Assembly: GCA_030620115.1 (NCBI GenBank)
Contig: JAUXFG010000118.1
Coordinates: 1 to 12,266 of the forward strand
Reading direction: 5' to 3'
Source of the DNA: Candidatus Fermentibacterota bacterium
GTDB taxonomy: Bacteria; JAFGKV01
DNA length: 12,266 bases
Within the stretch, counting starts at the first letter, position 1. Each line of letters opens with the position of its first letter. The position numbers and the translations under genes were made by a program. The notes beneath the pieces were generated by a model, which was given only the letters and a program-made list of their open reading frames with translations, was not told where the DNA came from and ran no database searches. Positions 1 to 7,274 of the stretch are shown one piece after another.

Positions 1-148
1 CCTGAGACAAATCAGCTCGTCACCACAAACGATAACAGAGAGAGCAAGACATGTCAAGCGAAAGGATCGCGAGGAGGCGAAATAGTTTCCACCACGGATT
101 TCGGAGATATCTGAGACAAGAGTCTTGATTTTTCAAGGGCTTACGCCG

Positions 149-176
149 AGTTCAGGGCCGATTTTGGCCCTGAACT
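149..176. repeat. Perfect 11-bp hairpin, possible terminator
   Basis: AGTTCAGGGCC (149-159) and GGCCCTGAACT (166-176) are exact reverse complements around a 6-base loop, GATTTT. The stem is GC-rich and stable enough to act as a terminator. No run of T follows on either strand, and the last operon gene ends about 380 bases away, so a role in termination is only possible. A smaller hairpin, CTTGA-TTTT-TCAAG, sits just beside it at 124-137. Confidence 0.6.
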
Positions 177-245
177 GTGTAATTGGAGCAGAATCCTCCG
201 AGTACGCGCCCCTATCCACGTATCGCCGCGTGTCGGAGTCGGAAT

Positions 246-271
246 GTCGGGTTACGCTGGGCTAACCCGAC
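246..271. repeat. Perfect 9-bp hairpin of the GGGTTA/TAACCC type
   Basis: GTCGGGTTA (246-254) and TAACCCGAC (263-271) are exact reverse complements around an 8-base loop, CGCTGGGC. As far as I recall, palindromes of this kind (GGGTTA, a short CG-rich loop, then TAACCC) are scattered between genes in many bacterial genomes. They often give rise to spurious short ORFs. I therefore read it as a dispersed noncoding palindrome. Confidence 0.65.
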
Positions 272-284
272 CTACGTTACTCGC

Positions 285-405
285 CGTATCGCAGGGGATA
301 CGCCTGCGGGGTCCTCGGTCGTCCCGCACCCAAAGCGTTGGGTGCGGGACAGTCACAGCCAACTACACCGCTTCGCCACGAAAGCCGGTGAGAAGTGCGG
401 GTTGG
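285..405. repeat. Repeat copy A, related to the element after rlmN
   Basis: Two blocks match the element at 9842-10026 in the same orientation. The first, 285-321 against 9925-9961, agrees at about 32 of 37 positions by eye. It includes the small palindrome CGTATC-N6-GATACG in both copies. The second, 373-405 against 9994-10026, agrees at about 28 of 33 positions and includes the identical 15-mer TCGCCACGAAAGCCG. Between the blocks copy A has about 19 more bases than copy B, and this is where the 13-bp hairpin at 321-350 lies. Copy A has no recognisable left terminal arm, so it looks truncated or rearranged. Confidence 0.75.
321..350. repeat. Perfect 13-bp hairpin inside repeat copy A
   Basis: GTCCCGCACCCAA (321-333) and TTGGGTGCGGGAC (338-350) are exact reverse complements separated by only AGCG. 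This is the strongest hairpin in the window. The equivalent place in the second repeat copy has a short unrelated stretch instead, so the hairpin appears to have been gained in copy A or lost from copy B. No T-run follows on either strand. Confidence 0.75.
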
Positions 406-553
406 GCCCTTCGGAGCACACTGGCAGCTCATTTCCAGAACATCAAAGCGTTGGGTTTCGCTCAAATTGCCCCCGATGTTAATTGTGTCCGAGTGACAGC
501 TTTGCAAAAGGGGGAGAAGGCTGGATGCACGGACTTATTGAGAAATGCGAACC

Positions 554-2263
554 CTAAGGGCCGTCGTCCAACTCCCAGGAAATCCCACCCAAGGGATCAG
601 TTGGTTCCGAGTAGCTCACGCCGGAATGAGAGATGAGTCTATAGTAGCGTTGACTGCCGGGATTGGGAAGAGCACCGGGATCGGAGAATTCAGTCTGATC
701 TGTTTCGATTTCGCCGATGATGGGGCTCCATGGCGTGTGGAACCATTGAATGATGTAGGTGTCCGCCATTTCCTCGGGATTCCAATCGAGCTCCAAATCC
801 GTTTGACTGACGCTCTCTATTGCGAGACTATCAGGGCCCCACAAGGGTGGCGCATTGCTCCGTCTGAATGAGAAGAGCTCTCCTTGTTGAAGAGGAGAAG
901 CGAGAAACTCCTGAAGTACTGACGGAGTGGAAACAACATAGCAGCCCCACTTCAGCTGATCGTCTGTTTCTGTCTGTGATGGGTCGGGGAGCGAATCCCA
1001 GCCGGGAGATGAGGTGGGAAGCTCCGGCACGGTGAAAGAGTCCCAGCTTCCGGGAACCACCATTTCCCATGCCAAAGTGTCATTCTGTGCAGCAGACTGC
1101 TCCTGGAGGGCGAACAGACACAAGACAAAGTCGGCCTGGGGTGTGCCTGGGGTTTGGTAGTTGGAGAAAGAGAAAGTATGACCCACGCGTCTGATTTCCG
1201 GCGGATCATAAAAGCTGTCGAACGATCGACTCTCCCACGGATCAAGCGGTATCCAATCAAAGGCGCCGCCGCCCCATTCCGCGACATCAGATGTGTCGGA
1301 GTAGATGACACCCGCATAGGTCAAGACATCGGAGAAGGGACCAGTAGGAGGAAGCATTGGCAGCGTGACAGGCGTGTCCGTCTCAGACCGGCAGCCGGCC
1401 TGATTCAGCGGGAAAAACTTGTCTTTGCGAGGACAGAGACTGAGCTCGCCCAAGGTCAGAGCAAGACCCTCGCTCGCTTCGGGAAGATTGCTGACCGTGA
1501 CGTGGATATTGTTGAGGAAATCTATAGTGCAGTCATGATTGACCGTTGTATCGCCTGAAACGGCGTAGTTGCGTTCCACGGTCGTTTTGGTTCCTATGGT
1601 CGGCCCTTCTCCGGATATCATATCAGCCAGAGACATTCGATACCCCAGGCAGAGCATATCACGCACATCTCCAGATCGGAGGCGGAGCTTGTAGGGCTCC
1701 TTGAATAAGTGCACGATCCAGTACTCTGTCTGATAGGGAATATCTACATTCTCAGGAATGCCCACATCGCCAAAAGGGCCGACGCTAATGGTATCTGTAA
1801 ACGGCGAGAAAATCGACCACTGTCCTGTGAGCATTTTCTCGAGAGAAGCCGCGGGGAAAACGATGGCGATATCTAAACTATCGTCATTGTCAACAACGGG
1901 AAGATTCGTGACGACCCCACTGATGAGAGAAGTGTCCGGCCACGCTTCCCTGGCCGCGTGATCACACCATACGGTGATGGCGCCGGTTGGACAATCAAAG
2001 ACCGTGATGTTCGCGTACCCGTCTGCAGCAGCAGTCAACGGCAACCCGGCCACCAACCGGGGGTCGGAGAAGCTCACCGTTCCCTCCGCGCTCGTGAGCG
2101 AGTAGTTGCCCCCGAACGGATCGTCCGGGGCCTCACCGATCTGAACGAGAGCACCAGCCAAGGGGGAATCCGTCTCTCTGGCCAGTACGGTTACGGTGAG
2201 AACATCGGCCATGGTTGCCACCGTCAAAGAGACTAGCCATACGACAACGAAAGATCGCATCAT
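554..2263 (-). CDS. Secreted beta-rich protein with FnIII-like C-terminus
   Basis: This is a 569-residue protein that I do not recognise as a named family. The frame stays open 65 codons further upstream, inside the preceding gene. I chose the ATG at 2263 because an AGGAGG ribosome site lies just before it and a clear signal peptide follows. Residues 1-19 are hydrophobic (RSFVVVWLVSLTVATMA), with a likely cut before Asp20. Residues 21-95 resemble a carboxypeptidase-regulatory/Ig-like fold: a strand, 'PLAGALVQIG', then a GTVSF turn and 'AADGYANITV'. The middle is rich in Ser, Thr, Asp and Pro and has no catalytic motif I can name. Residues 474-569 (SVSQTDLELDWNP...YYRLISHSGVSYSEP) look like a fibronectin type III domain. 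The gene starts 2 bp after the stop of the GWxTD gene, so the two are probably translationally coupled. It is likely periplasmic or extracellular, and its function is unknown. Confidence 0.8.
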   Translation of the reverse strand: MMRSFVVVWLVSLTVATMADVLTVTVLARETDSPLAGALVQIGEAPDDPFGGNYSLTSAEGTVSFSDPRLVAGLPLTAAADGYANITVFDCPTGAITVWCDHAAREAWPDTSLISGVVTNLPVVDNDDSLDIAIVFPAASLEKMLTGQWSIFSPFTDTISVGPFGDVGIPENVDIPYQTEYWIVHLFKEPYKLRLRSGDVRDMLCLGYRMSLADMISGEGPTIGTKTTVERNYAVSGDTTVNHDCTIDFLNNIHVTVSNLPEASEGLALTLGELSLCPRKDKFFPLNQAGCRSETDTPVTLPMLPPTGPFSDVLTYAGVIYSDTSDVAEWGGGAFDWIPLDPWESRSFDSFYDPPEIRRVGHTFSFSNYQTPGTPQADFVLCLFALQEQSAAQNDTLAWEMVVPGSWDSFTVPELPTSSPGWDSLPDPSQTETDDQLKWGCYVVSTPSVLQEFLASPLQQGELFSFRRSNAPPLWGPDSLAIESVSQTDLELDWNPEEMADTYIIQWFHTPWSPIIGEIETDQTEFSDPGALPNPGSQRYYRLISHSGVSYSEPTDPLGGISWELDDGP

Positions 2264-2265
2264 CA

Positions 2266-3465
2266 CTACCTCCTGGAGTAGTCGCCTGACACCAGGTCGT
2301 ATCGGCCAAAGCCTGTTCGGTCGACAAAAACGAACTGTCGACCCCGCGAATAGTATGTCCAGATCTGGTATGGTTTGCTGTTGAGGTCGAAGGGGTGACG
2401 CTCGATTTCGTCGGGGAGGCCGAACATCACGTGAATCATGCCCATATCCGTCTTCCACCCCTTCTCAAAAGCGGAGAAGTGCTCATTGGCATACATGATC
2501 CTCTTCTCATACGCTTCCATGAGTTCGTTACACGGCGTTGAGGGCACAGGATCTCTGTCCTTCCAAAACTTGAACCAGAATTCCGTCCGATCTTCAGCAT
2601 CAAGATCCTTGAACGCCCTGATGTTTCCCTTGTCCGCTATATAATTAAGCAGACGCACCGCATCGTCATAGTCGTTCACCATGGAGAGTATCGACCATGG
2701 AAGAACAAACACTCGCTTTGCCTTCAGTGAGTCTCCAACAGTGAGCACGATTTCATAGGATCCAAACTGCAAAGCGCTGATATCAAGCGGCACCTCTATG
2801 GGGGTGACCCTATCCAGCACCAGGATGGAGTCACTCGCTTCGTTCACGAGCTTGCCCTTTTGGTCAAAGACCTCAGCCGCCAGGGGTACATGGTATCCCC
2901 CCGTGGTGTCAGGCGGCGCATAGAATTCCGCATTCAATGTGATCATCCGGCATTGCGACGGAAGCGTATCCGGCAAGGATTGTCGCCCGGGGCCGTCTCC
3001 GGTGAGCGACAGGGAGCTCAGCTGGGTGGCGCCCTTGTTCGCCGACATTACCTGCACGTCTGTTTCGTGTACGCCTCTGCGTAGATTCTCCTTATCCTCC
3101 GCCACCACTTTGATTGCATAGGTTCCGGATGGGAGCTGGAGAATGATTTCTTCCCGGGCAAGCAGGTCATTCTTGTTCGTTTCATCGAAAGAGAATACTT
3201 GGACGCGGCCGTTCAGATGTCCCGAGTGAACTCGCTGGCCATGGGCGGTGTGTACCCGATATGATATTCCATATGTCGCCACATAGCCGTCGTCTTGTTT
3301 GAGGAAGAGGAGCTCATCGTAGGAGATGGCGACACGCAGTTTCACATAGGATCCTTCACCGGGTTCCAGATAACTGGCGGCATCCAATTGGAACGACAAG
3401 GGAAGCTCCCCGCCATGGAGAGGGGCACAGAGCGTCACTGCCAATATGAGCATAATGTAGATCAT
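2266..3465 (-). CDS. Secreted GWxTD domain-containing protein
   Basis: This 399-residue protein carries the signature of the GWxTD family. FWKDRDPVP (residues 299-307 or so) and a helical AYEKRIMYANEHF segment lead into GWKTDMGMIHVMFGLPDEIERHPF from residue 336. The end (QIWTYYSRGRQFVFVDRTGFGRYDL) is typical too. The family is known from secreted proteins of FCB-type and candidate-phylum bacteria, and its biochemical role is not established. Residues 1-16 (MIYIMLILAVTLCAPL) form a short signal peptide with no convincing lipobox. Residues 20-255 are beta-rich, probably two Ig-like domains. The ATG at 3465 has GGAG 7 bases upstream. A longer reading from a GTG at 3507 lacks a ribosome site and would bury the signal peptide, so I rejected it. 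The gene begins 45 bp after the glycosyltransferase fusion and runs straight into the secreted protein gene, which makes a role in handling the cell-surface product plausible but unproven. Confidence 0.9.
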   Translation of the reverse strand: MIYIMLILAVTLCAPLHGGELPLSFQLDAASYLEPGEGSYVKLRVAISYDELLFLKQDDGYVATYGISYRVHTAHGQRVHSGHLNGRVQVFSFDETNKNDLLAREEIILQLPSGTYAIKVVAEDKENLRRGVHETDVQVMSANKGATQLSSLSLTGDGPGRQSLPDTLPSQCRMITLNAEFYAPPDTTGGYHVPLAAEVFDQKGKLVNEASDSILVLDRVTPIEVPLDISALQFGSYEIVLTVGDSLKAKRVFVLPWSILSMVNDYDDAVRLLNYIADKGNIRAFKDLDAEDRTEFWFKFWKDRDPVPSTPCNELMEAYEKRIMYANEHFSAFEKGWKTDMGMIHVMFGLPDEIERHPFDLNSKPYQIWTYYSRGRQFVFVDRTGFGRYDLVSGDYSRR

Positions 3466-3510
3466 TCGAGTACTCCAATCAGACGCCACACACAGAAGCC
3501 GGCACACGAG

Positions 3511-5778
3511 TCAATGATTTCTCGAGAGCAACTGCTGCATGGAAAGCTTGAATGAAACCATGATGATGCGCAGATCAAAACCCAGATTGATGTTATTGAT
3601 ATACGCCAAATCGAACTTCAGCTTGTCCGCGGGAAGCGAGTCATATCTGCCATTTGCTTGAGCCAACCCGGTGAGCCCGGGCCGCACGACGAATCGACGT
3701 TCATAGGTGGCCTCTTCCTTCAAGAAAAGCTCGACGAACTCGGGGCGCTCGGGGCGAGGGCCGACGAAGCTCATCTCTCCTCGAAGGATGTTCACCAACT
3801 GGGGGAGCTCGTCGAGATGGGTCAGCCGAAGGAATCGACCGAATCGAGTCACCCGCGGATCCTCAGGGATTGCCATGATGGGGCCAGAGGAGAGCTCCGC
3901 ATCAGGCGACATGGTCCTGAACTTGTACAACCTGAATTTTTTTCGCCGTTTTCCCAACCGGATCTGTCGAAAAAGCACGGGCCCTGGCCCCGAAAGCCGG
4001 ATGCACACCGCAATGAGAGGAAACAGCCAGATGAAGAGGAGGAGCCCAAGCGTTGCGCCGATAAGGTCGCTCAGCCTCTTGACAGCCCGGTACCAGCCCG
4101 AGAGTGGATCGGAGGGAAGCTTGATAAGCGGCATGCCGGCAAGGCTGGTGAGTTCCACCTTGCCAATAAGAATCTCGTAGAGGCTTGGGAGGATCTTTAC
4201 ACTGATGCCCGCATTCTCACAGGTGGCGATGACCGTCATGAGACGATGCGGGGGCCATGACCCGGCCGCAATGATTACCTCGGTGAGGGCGAATCTGTGA
4301 AGGAGAGCCTTCAGTGCCTCGACAGAACCTAGCATCAGGTCGGTGGCTGACGTGGCCCGTTCCTCTGAGATGAATCCCAGAAACTTCGAATCCCGCCCCA
4401 ACCGTGCTTCGAACTCCTCCTTCAACCGTCGGGAGGACTCATTGATGCCGATGATGGCAATTCGGTTGACTGCATGCCTCAATCGAGCCGGTGAGAGCAA
4501 TCGTACCTTGAGGCCGCTTATGACCAGGGCAGCCATGAGCCACCCCAAGACGAACACCGATCTGGGATAGGGGAAGATAAGGAAGCTGAAACCCCGATGG
4601 ATGAATGTGGCGAACACCACGACTCCCATGGAAATGGCCAATGAGCGCATGGTCTCGTAGACGATCTGTACGGCATCTCGGTCGCGTACGACCACATAGA
4701 GCTTGGACGCCCAGATGATGATGATCGTGACAAGGGTCATCAGCGGTGCGGCCTTCAGGTAGGCATCAAAATGCGGCTGTTGGCGCCCACCGAGCTTGAT
4801 ATAGAATGACGCCACCTGGGCGGCGTTGATGAGAAGCGCATCGAAGAGGATGAAAGCCAATCGTCTTATGGTTGGCGCCATGCCGGCCAGGAGCCCGCGT
4901 ATCACCACGCCGGCGAATATGAGCCAGTTGAGCGGCGAGACGAGCGTGCCGGCGAAGTGTTTCTTGTGAAAAAGCAACATGGCACGATGGAACTCGTAGA
5001 AGCTCCTGAGCTTGTTTCGCTTGCTGGACCCCCCCTTGTAGTGGATGATCTCCGCTCGAGGGTTGTACATCACTTTCCAGCCATGCTGCTTGGCGCGGAG
5101 ACACCAATCGAGCTCCTCTCCATAGAGGAAGAACCGCTCGTCCAGAGGCCCCACATCCTGCAGGATTTCCCTGCGGAGCATGAGGAAAGAGCCCGATACC
5201 GCGTCAACCTCCATCTCCTCGTCATGCTCGATGTAGGTCAGATTGTACCTGCCAAATCTTTTGCTCGAGGGAAACAGCCTCGAAAGACCCAGAAACCGGT
5301 ACAAAGCGGTACTTGGGCGCGGGATGGCCCTCCGGCATGCGGGTTGGAGGCTCAGGTCGGGGTTGAGGACTTTGCATCCCGCAATGCCCGCCTCAGGATG
5401 CGTCGACATGAACACGACCATCTGAGAGAGTGCGTCACCCAGCACTCTCGTATCGGGATTCATCAACAGGATATGGTTTCCACGGCAGCAGGGAAAGGCC
5501 TGATTATTGGCCTTGGCGAAGCCCACATTGGTGGCGTTCTCCAGTACGGTCACCTGAGGATACTTCGCCTTGACCAAATCAACGCTGGCGTCCTTCGAGG
5601 CATTGTCCACAAGAATCACTTCAACAGAGATCCCCTGCGTGTGTTCGAACACGGAGTCAAGGCATTCCTCGAGATACTCCTCTCCATTCCAGTTCACCAT
5701 GACCACGGAGAGCTCTGGGGGAGCAGGGGATTCAGGAGCCACCTTGTGCGAAACAGCGGTTCCCTGAGCCGGATCCAT
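3511..5778 (-). CDS. GT2 glycosyltransferase fused to polyprenyl glycosylphosphotransferase
   Basis: This 755-residue protein appears to join two complete enzymes. Residues 22-303 are a GT2 rhamnosyltransferase-like domain: VVMVNWNGEEYLEECL at 25-40, VDNAS at 57-61, NVGFAKANN at 84-92, MNPDTR at 106-111, GEELDWC at 220-226. A hydrophobic tail at about 283-301 is common in this group. From about 304 on it is a WcaJ/WbaP-type enzyme that transfers sugar-1-phosphate from a nucleotide sugar to undecaprenyl phosphate. It has four membrane segments (about 306-328, 342-363, 378-394, 399-421) and a Rossmann-like domain at 437-540. A fifth membrane helix lies at 574-594. The catalytic domain has KFRTM (619), the LDELPQ Asp656-Glu657 pair, GPRPE (673) and RPGLTGLAQ (699). 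The glycine motif of the Rossmann part is degenerate (AIIGINESS). The ATG at 5778 follows the previous stop by 2 bp, with GGGAG about 10 bases upstream. A start at 5862 would overlap the previous gene by 82 bp. Confidence 0.92.
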   Translation of the reverse strand: MDPAQGTAVSHKVAPESPAPPELSVVMVNWNGEEYLEECLDSVFEHTQGISVEVILVDNASKDASVDLVKAKYPQVTVLENATNVGFAKANNQAFPCCRGNHILLMNPDTRVLGDALSQMVVFMSTHPEAGIAGCKVLNPDLSLQPACRRAIPRPSTALYRFLGLSRLFPSSKRFGRYNLTYIEHDEEMEVDAVSGSFLMLRREILQDVGPLDERFFLYGEELDWCLRAKQHGWKVMYNPRAEIIHYKGGSSKRNKLRSFYEFHRAMLLFHKKHFAGTLVSPLNWLIFAGVVIRGLLAGMAPTIRRLAFILFDALLINAAQVASFYIKLGGRQQPHFDAYLKAAPLMTLVTIIIIWASKLYVVVRDRDAVQIVYETMRSLAISMGVVVFATFIHRGFSFLIFPYPRSVFVLGWLMAALVISGLKVRLLSPARLRHAVNRIAIIGINESSRRLKEEFEARLGRDSKFLGFISEERATSATDLMLGSVEALKALLHRFALTEVIIAAGSWPPHRLMTVIATCENAGISVKILPSLYEILIGKVELTSLAGMPLIKLPSDPLSGWYRAVKRLSDLIGATLGLLLFIWLFPLIAVCIRLSGPGPVLFRQIRLGKRRKKFRLYKFRTMSPDAELSSGPIMAIPEDPRVTRFGRFLRLTHLDELPQLVNILRGEMSFVGPRPERPEFVELFLKEEATYERRFVVRPGLTGLAQANGRYDSLPADKLKFDLAYINNINLGFDLRIIMVSFKLSMQQLLSRNH

Positions 5779-5780
5779 TT

Positions 5781-7274
5781 CTATTGGTCTCCCTTGGCCT
5801 GTCGCAACCACCCGCCCAAACGAAGCATGTCGTATATCGCCGCACGAGGTTCGTTTCTCCACACGAAGAGGCGGGGCTTGAAGCGCTTTGCCAAGCGTAT
5901 GGGAGAGGAGTTGTACTTGTGGAATCGCCGCTGCATTTGCGCCTCCAACTCCTGGTATTCCGTTCCTTCGGGAAGGATCATTCCTCTATCTCGTCTGGAG
6001 AAGTAGTAGTCATGCGGGCTTGTATGAAAGAACTCTTGTCGGTTCATGGTTTCAGTCACAATGCCATGGGTCAGAGCGGACTGGAAGAGCGCGGTTCCTG
6101 GGAATGCTTCGTAGCCTGATAGGCTGGCGAAGTCGGGCGAGAGCTCAGTCATGAATTCGTATGTCGTTTCCACATCCTCAAGACGTTCGCCGGGCAGACC
6201 CATCATGAAGTACGCTGTCCAGAAGATTCCACTCTCACGGAGCCATGTCGCGGCGCGTCGAATAGTCGCTTTGTCCAGCCGTCTATCTATCTGTTTCATG
6301 ATTCGTTCCGAACCGGTCTCGACCCCGATCTTGATTCCAATACACCCCGATTGCTTCATCACAGAAAGCAGATCCCGGCTCAGTGTGTCAACTCGCGTGA
6401 CGCAGTCCCAGGTGAGACGGAGGGCGCGCAGCTCATGACAAAGCGCCTTGGTACGCTCCGTATTGAGCGTGAAGACATCATCCTTGAACGTCACATGCCC
6501 GACTCGAAATCGTGACTTCAGCCGGGAGAGCTCTCCGCTCAATGCGTCCACTGATTTCAGACGGACTTTCCTTCGCCACAGCCCTTTGCTAAAGCAGTAG
6601 GTACAGCTATAGGGGCATCCTCTGCTGGTCATGACCAGCCCAAGATCCTCACGGGAATAGGAAGGCCCCAGGAACGAGTCTCTCGATGGGTCTGGCAAAG
6701 CCTCGATGTCCTCAGGCGGAGCTTCGGTCAAAGCGTCGTGTTCCCTGGTCACGAGGCCCGGTATCTGGCCACCCAACATAAGAAGCTCGGATCTATTGTG
6801 TGCCACCAGATCGCCCAACGAAGACTCTCCTTCACCGATGAATACTGCGTCGGTCTCCGTGGAGTTCTCCAGGAGTTCGCGGGGCCTGGCCACTGCGTGG
6901 GGGCCGCCCACCACAATCGGCGCCTCCGGCAGCTCCCTCCTTACCAGGGTGGCAGTGTGCAGTACTGCCGCCATCTTGGCCGTGAGCGCGGTAATACCGA
7001 CCCAGTCCGGCTGGAAGCGGCGTACCTGCGCAAGGAGTTCCCGCCAGATCGCCCCATCTTCATTCGCCACCTGGCGCAAGTACCGAGGGTGGGCGCGGGA
7101 AAGTGCTTGGTAGTCTACGCCGCGGGCGTGGGGATCATGGTCTGCATTAAGGACCCCGGCCTCATGGCCGAGTTCGCGAGCGCTGGCGGCAAGACACGCA
7201 AGTCCGTAAGGGAAGTATCGGGTGTAGTAGCCCATGAAACGGTAGAATGGCGGATCTATGAACAGGAGTCGCAT
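5781..7274 (-). CDS. B12-binding domain radical SAM protein
   Basis: This is a 497-residue radical SAM enzyme of the cobalamin-binding class. Residues 1-175 form a Rossmann-like B12 domain of the kind that does not supply a lower axial His: LLFIDPPF at 3-10, PYGLACLAASARELGHE at 22-38, VGITALT at 92-98, VVGGPHA at 121-127, FIGEGE at 145-150. The radical SAM barrel follows, with the cluster-binding CPYSCTYC (Cys220, Cys224, Cys227). FKDDVF (263-268), IGVETGSERIM (316-326) and FMMGLPGE (356-363) are family-typical. These enzymes often methylate or rearrange unactivated carbons in lipids, sugars or antibiotics, and the substrate cannot be read from the sequence. The ATG at 7274 has AGAGGAAG just upstream and overlaps the preceding GT2 gene by 19 bp. 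It ends 2 bp before the fusion gene. Co-transcription suggests that it modifies a sugar, a lipid carrier or another glycan intermediate. Confidence 0.92.
   Translation of the reverse strand: MRLLFIDPPFYRFMGYYTRYFPYGLACLAASARELGHEAGVLNADHDPHARGVDYQALSRAHPRYLRQVANEDGAIWRELLAQVRRFQPDWVGITALTAKMAAVLHTATLVRRELPEAPIVVGGPHAVARPRELLENSTETDAVFIGEGESSLGDLVAHNRSELLMLGGQIPGLVTREHDALTEAPPEDIEALPDPSRDSFLGPSYSREDLGLVMTSRGCPYSCTYCFSKGLWRRKVRLKSVDALSGELSRLKSRFRVGHVTFKDDVFTLNTERTKALCHELRALRLTWDCVTRVDTLSRDLLSVMKQSGCIGIKIGVETGSERIMKQIDRRLDKATIRRAATWLRESGIFWTAYFMMGLPGERLEDVETTYEFMTELSPDFASLSGYEAFPGTALFQSALTHGIVTETMNRQEFFHTSPHDYYFSRRDRGMILPEGTEYQELEAQMQRRFHKYNSSPIRLAKRFKPRLFVWRNEPRAAIYDMLRLGGWLRQAKGDQ

Larger units (their letters stand above)
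1..553. other. Gene-free left end rich in palindromes
   Basis: I find no coding region that I can support in these 553 bases. The open frames here are short and overlap inverted repeats, and their translations have the low-complexity look of translated palindromes. The stretch lies downstream of the last gene of the minus-strand operon. It contains perfect hairpins at 149-176, 246-271 and 321-350, plus a 285-405 segment that is related to the element after rlmN. The 12-mer CAAAGCGTTGGG occurs twice, at 331-342 and 444-455. In 411-553 I see nothing beyond this second 12-mer and a weak inverted pair (AACATC 439-444, GATGTT 475-480). Confidence 0.7.

Noticed and set aside
51-128. A 25-codon ATG frame (MSSERIARRR...)
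   Set aside because: It is very short, has no clear ribosome site, and has no recognisable similarity or conserved context.
285-350. A CRISPR array or attachment site suggested by repeated palindromes
   Set aside because: There are no regularly spaced identical repeats with unique spacers, no cas genes, and no integrase in the window.
183-636. Overlapping open frames of about 76-130 codons on both strands
   Set aside because: They run through perfect hairpins and repeat copy A, have no ribosome site or family similarity, and look like translated palindromes.
2264-2458. The N-terminal 65-codon extension of the secreted FnIII-ended protein
   Set aside because: It overlaps the GWxTD gene, is not hydrophobic, and would bury the signal peptide that follows the AGGAGG ribosome site.
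4957-6006. A 349-codon open frame on the plus strand
   Set aside because: It lies opposite the GT2 fusion and the radical SAM gene, both of which have clear family motifs. Its own product shows no recognisable domain.
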